NCBI GenBank assembly: GCA_950295325.1
Contig: OX485805.1
Span: 40,161,501-40,225,500, forward strand
DNA length: 64,000 bases
From: Polytrichum commune
Taxonomy: Eukaryota; Streptophyta; Polytrichopsida; Polytrichales; Polytrichaceae
Direction: 5' to 3'
The notes under the pieces were generated by a model. That model did not search any database, was not told the DNA's origin, and saw nothing but the letters and a program-made list of their open reading frames with translations. Below are positions 43,256-53,711 of this stretch, in pieces. Position 1 is the first letter of the stretch; the number at the start of each line of letters is the position of its first letter. The translations under genes were made by a program, and so were the position numbers.

Positions 43256-43689
43256 GAAGAAATTTGGGCTGGCGGTATGTAGGAAAACAAAATTGGAGCA
43301 TCTCGGAATTCCAGCGGCAGAGGCATAGTCGCGGCCGAGTAATTTGGAGGTCGGTGTGAATGGTAATTGCTACCCGAAAAAAACAAAAACGTGCGGAATT
43401 GGATTCCACGTGGGTCGGAGTCAATTTGGGCACGTGTGTATTGGTTTGGTCACATGGGCCTTTTAGGCATAGACTAATATAGGCAGGTATCTATTGTTAT
43501 AGACATGAGTGAGTTCCTGACTTGCCTTAGCCTTTCCTCCATGTTTGTAATTATTCACTCTGTTAAACTATGCCCATGTTAGTGTTACTTTTTGCACCCG
43601 TCAGAATCATGTCAAATGTCCATGACATCTTTCAAATGTACATTATTTGTACATTTGAAATTGTGATTTCGGACATGTCAAAGTTTGTG

Positions 43690-43757
43690 ACGGGTACTGC
43701 CTCTTGTGCTTTGGCACTGGCCTGTCGGCCTTCTATCTCAAAAATAAAATAAAAAAG
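43690..43757 (+). mobile_element. Short LINE 3' tail
   Basis: CTTGTGCTTTGGCACTGGCC then GGCCTTCTATCTCAAAAATA and AAATAAAAA. Same closing words as the 31.5-kb fragment; probably a 5'-truncated insertion. Confidence 0.5.
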
Positions 43758-43820
43758 TTTGTGACAAGTGCAAGAAAACAACCCTAATGTGTGACGTCAA
43801 ACTATGTTTGGGGAAGGTTT

Positions 43821-43999
43821 TGGGCATAATTGGTCAATATTCTATTGTTTCCAGTTTTAGCCATTCACATGTTGACATCTTTCGGTTTTCTTTAGTAAAC
43901 TATGGTATATTTCATAGATTCTCCAAAGATGATGGGTAATTTTCTTGAAGTCTTGAACTTCAACCAGTTATTTCTCAAACTCAACCGGTTCATCTGTAA
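43821..43999 (-). repeat. Dispersed ~220-bp repeat, inverted copy
   Basis: Reads, on the minus strand, AACCGGTTGAGTTTGAGAAA, AAGTTCAAGACTTCAAGAAA and GAAAACCGAAAGATGTCAAC, as at 980-1207. Its end abuts the MITE starting at 44,002. Confidence 0.72.
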
Positions 44000-44001
44000 C
44001 A

Positions 44002-44360
44002 ACACTAAATGGTCCTATTAGTGTGGGTGGAAATTAGCGTGGAAATAATTAACGTGGGCCACATTAATTTTCTAGTCAAGGTGGAATTAGAGTGGGTCCA
44101 AGATCACTATATAGTCTTCCCCTAAGTCTCACGAAGACTTCCAACCAAGACATTGAATATTAGCTTTAGGACAAAAGTAGACAACATGAAATAATCACCC
44201 CCAATAATTTTCTAGAAAAGTAATTAATACAATCCATCCTAATTTTCTACTAGAAATTTACTGTGGATTGGAATCCAACGTGGCCCACACTTATGCTCAT
44301 TATCGAAATTAGTATGGGCTCTAGAAAAATATTATGGCCCAAAATAATAGGACTATTTAG
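44002..44360. mobile_element. MITE with ACACTAAATGGTCCTATT ends, copy 2
   Basis: The left end ACACTAAATGGTCCTATTAG is mirrored by AATAATAGGACTATTTAG at the right. Sub-terminal GTGGGCC / GGCCCA are inverted as well. Related to 28,302-28,606. Confidence 0.72.
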
Positions 44361-44750
44361 GGCAAGTTTCCATGTAGGCCGCTTGCCCATTAGATTTTAG
44401 AAAATAATGGGTTGGATGTGTTTGCATGCAATTAAGCTCAAGCCTCCATCCAACCACATTATAACACTCCGCTAGAATATGGAGGGCCATGGACATGGGT
44501 CACTAGACTTCCATGTGTCCAGTAAAGAATCTTTAACCTACAAGTGTTAGACACCAAAGAATTGAAGTCCGGTTTTAGAAAGAGGAGGAGATTAATAAGT
44601 GATCCCAAATATGAGAAGATGGTAGTAGATAGTTGACACATACAAACCCTGCCTTACTAGATTCCCTCTACATTTGGGCGGGTTTGTCCTCATTCACACT
44701 AGAAGTTGGTGGGCAAGCGGCCTACATGGAACCTCACCCTTATTTAGTGT
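44356..44750. mobile_element. Adjacent element with ~32-bp TIRs (TTTAGGGCAAG...)
   Basis: Left AGGGCAAGTTTCCATGTAGG then CCGCTTGCCCA; right, reversed, AGGGTGAGGTTCCATGTAGG then CCGCTTGCCCA. Non-coding interior. It shares the TTTAG border with the preceding MITE and closes TTATTTAGTGT, so the pair may be one nested or composite element bounded by ACACTAAAT / ATTTAGTGT. Confidence 0.7.
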
Positions 44751-44876
44751 AGCATCCGGTTATCCCCGTTCACTGTTACCAAATACACTCATGTAATTAA
44801 TTACGCCTACTTCGTGGTTCCTTCCTTTTTGGTCCTTGCAATTATGTTGTCATTGTGAGGGAGTTGTTGACCAATG

Positions 44877-45099
44877 AACGGGGAGAACAACCGCTAGTTA
44901 CAAATGAACCAGTTGACTCTGAGAAATAACATGTTAAAGTTCAAGACTTCAAGAAAATCAACGATCATTTTAGAGGAATTTGTAGAATATACCTCAAAAT
45001 TAGTAAAGAAAAACCAAAAGATCAAAACATGATGTAACCGGTTGGACTTGGAAACACTAGGATTTTGACCAATTTATGCCCAAAAATCTCCATGGACAA
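44877..45099 (+). repeat. Dispersed ~220-bp repeat, copy 4
   Basis: AACGGGGAGAACAACCGCTA to AAAATCTCCATGGACAATG, same word order as 980-1207. Confidence 0.75.
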
Positions 45100-46385
45100 T
45101 GGTTGTTGATTCTTGCCATTGTGGTTGGGTTTTTTGGGTATGCAATACTGGTTGTGGTGACGTAGTTATGTGTGTATGCGTGATGGTCCATACATAGTGT
45201 CTAGAGTAGAGGTGCCCGTAATCGATCCCTTAAGAGATTCTCTACAAGATTTGGAGAAGTATAAGGCAAGGCAATTTTTTTGTGGAGGAAGAAAGACATC
45301 AGGAGGACTACAAATTTTTGGGTAATTTTATTCCTTAAATTGAAATTACTATGAATTTTTGAAGTTAGAAGTTGGCCTGAACATGTTACCAATGTCCAAA
45401 ATCTGCCATAACCGCTCATTTTAACCGCTCATTCCTTCTCAATTCAACGGTCAATATCATGACATGTGTCATGGCAACTATTGGTTCCGGCCTAATCGAA
45501 ATTCAATCCCAACATGATCAAAATTTCGGTACTCTATAGATTGCCGATGGGGTCCTGATCGGGAATAGACACCTCTACTATAATTTTTCCAAGGAACAAA
45601 ACAAAAACAATATAAAAAAGCACGCATGATCGGATTCCATGTGGATCGGGTTATTGCACACGTGACATATAGTTGACCTAGAATATGAGGGCCCGTCACA
45701 TGGATCTTCAGGATTTTACGTTATTGTGGAGTTTCTTTTGTGGTTTTCCTCCCCATTTGATTACACACTTTATTAAATACACTTGTGATCTCCATGGTAT
45801 TAGCTTGTGGGCTATTTGCAAATATGATCTTTCAGTTTCTAAAGGCTGCCCTTGTAAATTATTGACAAAACTTATTCTACAAATTTGCCCATGGACCAAA
45901 AAAATTATCCTATCGGAGTGAAGAATCTATTAGTGTTTAAATAACAGTTGGTTTGGGTCAAAAGGGGCATGACCCTTAGCACATGGCTGAACAATGTTTT
46001 TTGGACTTGCTTAGGAATAATGGACCAAATGTTAGATACGTGTTGAAATAGCTCTTTTTGGCTCCTTTTGTGTCGAAACAAGTGTTCAATAAAGCAATGT
46101 TTTGTAATGGTGTTGGATTGAAAGGAATAACGATGTGTTTAATCATGGGCGATATAGGTGCCAACCTAAAGTTGTGTCATTTGACATGTGCAAATAAACC
46201 ACAAAAAAAAACAAAAGAAGAATGTATGTAATTTTATGTGGATTTCATACTTGGGATGTTGATGCATGTCAAATAAAGTTAAGTGTGTGATGTGCATTGT
46301 TGTGCATAGAAATGTCATAGAATGCATGTTGCTCACCATTGTAGTTGATAATTGTTCCTCAATTTTAACCACATGGTAGTCTTCT

Positions 46386-48360
46386 ATGAAGAGAAGGAAT
46401 TCTAACCACATTACACACTCATACTACTCATCCCCACTCACCTGTCCCACTCAAGTCACGCAATACAACTCGCCCCATAACCAAGATACATTATCCGGCT
46501 CACTGGGACATGCAAAATCCTCTAGATGGAACGGAATAGGCCTAGCATACCCCACGGACCACAACATGACCCTCGAAGCCATTCACTGGGTTAAAATGGC
46601 AGCCAAAGAAGACGCAGGTACAATCACCATCCTAATAATCAACCACAACAATTGGACATCACAACAACTCCCATCTCACCGCCAACGCAGACATACATAC
46701 AATAACAATCATCCCACCCCATACTATACACTACGACCCTACACCAAAATGGCCAAAATACTACCAACGAGTAGAACCATCGCTAACAACAATAATATAC
46801 AAACACAACCAAATAAACCTCCCATCAAATTTACAAACCCCGCATGAACTACAAAGCGTCCTACAAAAAACAACTAACACCCATATAGACACATACCCCA
46901 TCAAACCTACCCCCACACACTACCATGTCAAATTCTTTAACACATGGAAAACGCCCCCAAATCAAACACTCCCACCCTTATAAACACCCTCACAACCCCC
47001 CCACTAGCCAAATACAACCACATCCACCCCTTCAAATTTCACCCACAACAATGCATATACACAGATGTATCATTCATCCCACCCACCAAAATTTTCGAAG
47101 GCCAAATAGTGGGCAATATTGCGGGATTAGGAATATATAGCCCCAACAACAACACTAAAATATCATAAAGACTCCCAGGTTACCAAAATATCCTATGTGT
47201 AGAGCTTAACGCAACATTCATCGCTATAGAAGCCACACAAAATACCCAACTAGACACGCACATGTTTACATATAGCCTCAATAGCATACTTTTAATCAAT
47301 AACCATGTTCAACACCCAACATCACAACACCACCACCCATACAAATTACTAAAACAAATATACATGATTCCACACATATTCCACATCCACAAAGTGCGCG
47401 CACACTCGGGCAATATTGGAAATGAAATTTCCGATACACTAGCCAACGAAGGAACACTTAAGGAAAAACCAACCACAACACCCCGTATACACACAACCCA
47501 CCCCACTCCCTAATGGCTAGCAAGCTGCACAACACCCACACATGATGGAGCCATCCGCAACCTCCACACATTCATAACAAAAGAACATAGAAACCGGGAT
47601 TTTGTAATAGCCAAACACAAATTCCCATACATGGACAAATGGTTATCAAATACTCAAATAAACTAGAAACTCTCCAACCACTTCTGGAAAAATGAAAGCG
47701 TGACGGATGCCCAATTCACCCAAACTCCAAAATTCAAATATGCCTAGTACATGGGTAACCACATGAAAATATATTATGGCCCCTCACACATCAAAACCCC
47801 AATTGCATATTATGCCATAGTAATGACAGAGGCACATGGCCACACCTATTATCAACATGTGAACACCCATACTTAAAAGGCCTAAAAATTGCACAACATA
47901 ACAAAGCAGTTCACCTCATCACCCAAACATTGCAAGCCAACAAAAACACGAGGTTCTTCACACTGACCAATGCATGCGAACTTAACAACAAACCACCATA
48001 ACAAACAATCCCGGAATGGCTCCTCAAATGCACATGTTCACAACCAGCTTGCCACTGCCAAGATAAATAAGGCCAAACATCCTTTGAATAATAGGAGCCC
48101 CAAACCAAACACAAACACCAATCGCACCCTCTCCTACACTCACAATCCAACTCATTGAATTCACATATTGCCATGACAAATTCCCCAACCAAGCTCTCAC
48201 ACGTAAACATACCAAATATGATCCACTAATTCATAACTTACAAAACAATGGTTGGAAAACCAACCCCTCATTACTATCACAACCGGAGTAAGATTGACCT
48301 CACATATCTTGTCCTAAACAAAAGAAAACTTGACAATAAACAAACACCCGTCCCCCCACC
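46386..48360 (+). pseudogene. Decayed LINE 3' half: RNase H and C-terminal zinc-binding region
   Basis: Plus-strand translation across several stops and frameshifts. 46,500-46,680 reads GIGLAYPTDHNMTLEAIHWV, a conserved-looking region of unknown role. 47,056-47,480 is an RNase H fold: YTDVSF (first Asp), AGLGIYSPNNN, VELNA (Glu), then MFTYSLNSI where the third Asp is replaced by Tyr, and KVRAHSGNIGNEISDTLANE carrying the last Asp. 47,795-48,010 reads PNCILCHSNDRGTWPHLLST, a CxxC...HxxxxC-like zinc-binding site found after RNase H in LINEs; LTYLVLNKRKLDNKQTPVPP lies near the end at 48,290-48,350. The reverse transcriptase is absent. The plus strand is extremely C/A-rich. In-frame stops (for example at 46,846 and 47,166) show it is inactive. 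Confidence 0.75.
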
Positions 48361-48522
48361 CCAATGAATTTGGAAACTACTAATACACCACCAGAGCCCA
48401 CCTCTTCAAGGAGGTAAAACACCTTAAGTTGCATCATGGACAACCGTGATCAACATTAGGTCAACGGGCTCACATTCACGCCGGTACCTAGCTACGGCTG
48501 TTATTTTTCTTTTTCTTTTCTT

Positions 48523-48640
48523 AGAGAGAAGGAACTATTGCATGTGAACATACCTCAGGGCTGCATACTATGTCCAAGTTTTTATGTTGGATAAATGCAA
48601 GGTACACTTGTATGTGATAATTCTCGCTCACTATCTTAAG
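48523..48640. mobile_element. TIR element, copy 3 (~118 bp)
   Basis: Left GAGAGAAGGAACTATTGCAT then GTGAACATACCTCAG; right, reversed, GAGCGAGAATTATCACATAC then AAGTGTACCTTGCATTTATC and CAACAT. Nearly all inverted repeat, so effectively a bare fold-back remnant of the 38,279 family. Confidence 0.65.
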
Positions 48641-48844
48641 GTACTAAGGCCTTAAAGTGACACTTCAAGAATTTTTCTCTTTCAGGAAGGTTAATTAGCT
48701 TGGAAAATTTTCAAAACAATTCCAGATATTAATGAGTTTTTAGAGAGTCTACAAAGAATAAATTAAAAAAGTAATAAATTCATATCAACCTACAAATAAT
48801 CTCATAGTCATCTTAAGGAAAGAGCCTTATACTATCAACAAGGG

Positions 48845-51600
48845 GGGGGGGTCTATTGATGTTGGATTGCTAAGTGAGAATCACCATGAAATCATCCTTA
48901 TTGTAGGTGAAATTCATGAATTTCATTTTTCATCCAACACCCCAAATTTCATTGGATTTGGACTAAAGTCAGCCTTGTGGAAACTTTCAAAGTCATCCAG
49001 CGCCCCAAATTCCATTAGTTTTGGACTAAACATCATGATACACTAGGAAAACAACACTCATATTGTCAGCCCTAAACCTCCACCCTTATGCATCGTAGTC
49101 CGGGTGGAAGCCTAAGGCTCACATGTACGTGATTGACTCCACTTAGCCCTTAGAACTAAGCTCCCAATGCTCCAACAACATAAATATTGAACACCCAACT
49201 TTTTATTCAAAGAGCACGAGGTGACAAGTATTTAGAAATACTCTACTTCCTCTTAGTCGTTGCCACACCCACTCACAAGCCTCTAACCTACAACAATGAA
49301 ATGATTAACTAACCTAAACTATTTCCTAATGGCATTAAGGCAACACCCTATTACACAGTTGGTGGCCCATGCTTTTCACATCAATTCCACTCATCACTCA
49401 CAAGAACTACACTAATAAGCCTTGCCTTATAAGTTTAAAGCCCTAGTAAGTTGAGCTCATGGAGCCTCCCCTGGCCCAGCAGCGAAGCTCCCCTCCCGAA
49501 TCAAAGCCAAGGCCCTTCCTGCTGCCTGTCCAGCAGTGAGTCGTATGCACCACCTCCCTCGTTGGAAGCTCACTCCTCAGCAGAGCTAACCTCGTGGATC
49601 TCCCGCACCATACGTTCCGACCTGGTTGCATTTCTCAACCGCCTCCCCCCTTGCAGTCCCGTAGATTGCTGCAACGCCATCCACTTGAGACCTCCATCCA
49701 CCCGAGAGGTTACAACCCCTCCGCTATCCTACCTCGCTGTTGAACACTGGTTCTGCAGGAATGAGTAGCCGCAACTCGCAATGGGAAATCCTTGCTCAGA
49801 TTCCAAGCTGAGCTACTCCTCCTCCTTGCACCTGCTCACTCATTCATCCACCTTCTGATTTGATCGCAGTTGCTCTACTTCTCCTCACTCGACCTTCCTC
49901 GAACCAGATTGCTTCCACTAATAATCACCTGGCTCTGGAACCCTGTCGGAACCATGTGTCGGAAGCTTACTTGAATGACATCCACTCTACCTCCCGGAAA
50001 AAGGAAGATGCTTCAACCGCTCCTGCTACTAACTAACCCGAGCCTCACTCAGAGCTCTCTGAGCTCCTTCGAACCTCAGTGAAAAATGACCGCACATCAC
50101 CTTCCCGAAGTGAATTCAGGAAAGAGCTCGGGCTGCTTCCGCCGCCAAACCCAGGCTTCTGAGCTTGAGCTTTGTCGAACTGCAATCCAACATTACTGTT
50201 CCCTATAGATCTTGTGCTCCCCGTCACATGTAGCTCTTCCTTCAGAGTCGACCAGCCTTCCGACCCTTCCAGATGCCTGGATGAGATCCCTCTCTTCCTT
50301 CGGAATCGCCCAACAGCTCCTCCTGTGGCCCAAGTCCTTCATTGCAATCGCACTTCCTCCTGATCCCAATTTTCTCCTCCGCACTGAGCTATCTCCCATT
50401 ACCAACCCCTCAATTGATAATGCCAGGGTCATTCGGAAGTTTCCGCAATGTGGCACCAGTTAGCAAATTCGGCAGTCCTTTCTCCCTGGCGAGTTCAACA
50501 GAGAGTGTGCTCTGCTCGACCTCTCCAACACCTGCAATTTCTGCAATCTTGGCAGGCTCACCTCAAACCATCCCGCTTCCAATTTCCTAATTTTTTTGAA
50601 TGCGGCAGGGCTTAGCCCTGTTCCAGCAACCTCCGCCTTGCTATGAGAGAGAGAGTGGCGAGTTTTCCCATAGCTCTTCTGGACCCCTCCCGAGCCTCAA
50701 CCCTTTTCGGAGTGTGATCCCCTCAGAGGGGACCCCCTTAAACAAACAATAACCTTAGCTTAAACAACCAATAATCTTGGCCTCAAGCCACTTGAGCTTA
50801 GGCGTCACCTAAAACCTAAATGAACTACTTACTTGTTTTTGGTCTTTTTTCTTTAATTGCACACAGTCTCACAACTTAACTTTACTCAACTTAAAACATT
50901 TGAAACTTCAATACTTCCTAGCTTTTAAACTAACTCAACTAAATGCTAATTCTAATGTATGGATATTTTTAAGGTTAACTTGAGATATGGGCACATAATT
51001 GGGCTCACACATATATATTTGGAAAGTTATGAAAATTTGCAAGGACTTAGTTATCTTTATGTTTCCAATATCTACCGTTGGGATTGGTGATTGGAGTTTT
51101 TGAAATTACTTAAAAAAATATTATGTAAGATTGAATGTAGAACATATTGCTATACATCCCAAGGGCTCTCAAAAGATCACATATGTACTAGTTTCTCATT
51201 TACATTTCCACATGGAAGGTTGATTTTTTGGATAGCTCATACAAAGGCATATATTATATCCATATAGTTGGATGCTCAAAAGCACTTGCAAATTAAGTCC
51301 TAAATAATCTCTCTTAGAAACAATGATTTGAGGTTAATTTTGAGGAGAATGATGCTTAAGAATTTATGTGTTAAGGATTTAAAATAGGTGTCACCTAAGG
51401 GAAGGTGTTACTTTAACCCCTAAACGGTCAAGGCTTTACATTCCCATTTTTGGGGATTTCCAGCACTAATGTTGAAAATTTATGTTGTGTAGAAAAATAC
51501 ACTATGTTTTCTTGAAATCCAACTATACAAATGTGAATTAAATTATCATACACTCTTGATGAGAAAATTTGAAGTCAATCAAATCACATTTTTAGGTCAA
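48845..51600. other. Repeat-like DNA with a CT-rich block; no gene recognised
   Basis: At 49,076-49,110 CCACCCTTATGCATCGTAGT CCGGGTGG is the reverse of the end-of-LTR words at 57,286 and 61,790. From 49,440 to 50,760 the DNA is C/T-rich with many short open frames on both strands and no coherent domain; it may be part of a long terminal repeat. 50,760-51,600 is AT-rich and shows nothing. A possible 5' LTR for the gag region that follows could lie here, but no boundary was found. Confidence 0.4.
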
Positions 51601-51609
51601 ATTGACATA

Positions 51610-53700
51610 TGATCATGGCTTATCACATGTGAAACAAAAGAAGGATGAAATGGTAGAAGAATTTTATGAAAAGGTTATGATCACAACTTCAAAGATCAAT
51701 CCGGATCAAGACGAAAAATTCAAAAGGACTTGATTCCTAAATGGGCTTAGAAAAGAACTAGCCAAGTATGTGGCTTTGTTATCTAGCAACGATCTAACCA
51801 CAACAAAGGTGTCGCTTGCAAGGTACAAATAGGCCGATTGAAGAAGCAAAGAATGAGAGAAGATAGTGATACTCAAGAAAGTAGCGACGAATCAGATGAC
51901 AAAAGTAAAAGGAAAAAAAAAATGATACTAAGGAAAAGGTCAAGGCTCTAAGAGAAGAGTTACAGGAAATCGCCCTTGCAGATAGGCGATATCGAACGGG
52001 GGTAGTATGTTGAAGATGCCAAAACCCCGGACACTATGTGCAAGAGTGCCAATTAAAACAATGCACCAATTGCAATAGCCTTACCCATAACACCAACGAA
52101 TGTGTGTATGAGAGACACAAAGCTCGACGACCGAGAGAAAGAAAATATGGTGGAAATCAAATACAACCTCAGCTGAACAACAATAGGAAGAAAGAATCTC
52201 CTATGAGGAAAGAACTGGATGATGCACATGCAAAATCACTTCCAACATTAGGGTATTAGAGGGATGAGAGACCCCAGTATTGAGACAACAATTACTGACG
52301 AGAGATAGGAGGCCCCTTTTAGGAAAATGAATATCGCAAGGATGAAAATCCCTACAACGGCCAATACTACAGAGCCAATGACGGCTATAGAAACGATTAT
52401 AGGAGGCCAAAATTATTGGAGAGAAGATGGATACCTCTACCGAGGAGGTCCTAAGGGACTTATCAACCACATGCAACATGAATATCCCCGACATATGATG
52501 GATAATACTAACAACAAGGTAGCGCCAACAACCATGTATTTTGGCTTACCATGACGGGAAGGCAACACTGACGAATGTTATTATTGTATCAGAAAAGGCA
52601 CATGAAGCCATAATGCCAACTTTTTATAAGACATCAACAGGAAATGGGAAGATATCCCAACAACACAAAGCCCATCGTAGGAGCAAATGTAGTCACCCCC
52701 AATGTGTGTATAGTGACTAGAGCCCAAAAAACGGCAAGAGAACAAGAAGAGAAGAATGATGATAGAGATGACTCGGAAGGTGATAGCTCGTCCGAGAGAA
52801 GTGATAGTGCTACGGATTCCAAGAACAAAGATGAAGATAGTAGTGATGCAGAAAATGATGAAGAACTCCCGAATGAAGGAGAAAATGAAGAGGCAATGAA
52901 ACATGATAGACAACTAGGCAAGGACCTAATCAAGGAAAGTGAGTGGCAAAGAGAAAGGCAAATACACCGGGAGGTGAGCCAAGCCGTCCAAGAGACGCAA
53001 AGGGAAAAGGGTGAAGCTCTCCCAACGCCAAAGGAGTCATACCTTTGTACCATCAACCAACTGAGAAGAAGACTAAAGTCAAAGGACAACCGATAACGGC
53101 TAAGAGCAAGAGCGGCATACAAAAGGCTGTAAGAGTGGATAAGATTATTACAGAAGTGTTTAAACAAACAAAGGCCAACATCTCCGTAGGGCAACTATAA
53201 GAGATAGCCCCCTATTGTAGAAAGAGAATTATGGTCGCATTACAAGAGGAAAAAGAGGAGAATGCGGTGGGCCCCCCTCATTTCTATCACGTGAAAGCTC
53301 AAAACTATAATGAAAAGATGCCGATGATTATGGTGGTGACGAAGAATAGGATAGTACCGAATGTACTAATAGATGAAGGATCGGGAGTCAATATTATGAA
53401 AAATGCACTAAGGAAGAAATTAGGCCTTACCAATATAGAGGCGACCCCATTTACAATCAAGATGGCAGGCCAACGGAAAGTGGTGGTGGTAGGCTTGATT
53501 AGAAACCTGAATATAGACGTAGGAGGTGTGAAGAAGATGATGACCTTTACAGTAATAGATTTACCACCAATATATGGATAACGATTATGAGATGATGCTA
53601 GGAAGAACATGGTTGAAACAAGCTCAAGTGAAGCATGACTGGGGCACTAGTAGAATTACCCTCCAAGATGAGAAAGAATAGGTAGTCATAAATGTGCAAT
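51610..53700 (+). pseudogene. Ty3/gypsy-type gag and protease remnant
   Basis: The gag end (about 51,640-51,850) reads EFYEKVMITTSKINPDQDEK and FLNGLRKELAKYV with stops between. Two CCHC knuckles follow: CxxCQNPGHYVQEC at 52,008-52,049, interrupted by TGA at the usual aromatic position, and CTNCNSLTHNTNEC at 52,062-52,103. An acidic linker runs 52,730-52,880. The aspartic protease at 53,231-53,680 has PNVLIDEGSGVNIM (the active-site DxG motif appears as DEGSG), AGQRKVVVVG, then after a frameshift near 53,580 DYEMMLGRTWLKQAQV and HDWGTSRITLQ. Reverse transcriptase and integrase are missing: the sequence runs straight into the TGTCGCG-bounded block at 53,712. Confidence 0.78.
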
Positions 53701-53711
53701 GAAGCCCGGTT

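Noticed and set aside
49443-50590. Several open frames of 60-105 codons on both strands
   Set aside because: C/T-rich composition opens frames on both strands; no shared domain or splice pattern.
52634-53194. 186-codon minus-strand open frame
   Set aside because: It is the reverse of the acidic gag/protease linker on the plus strand; poly-S/L composition is the shadow of GA-rich codons.
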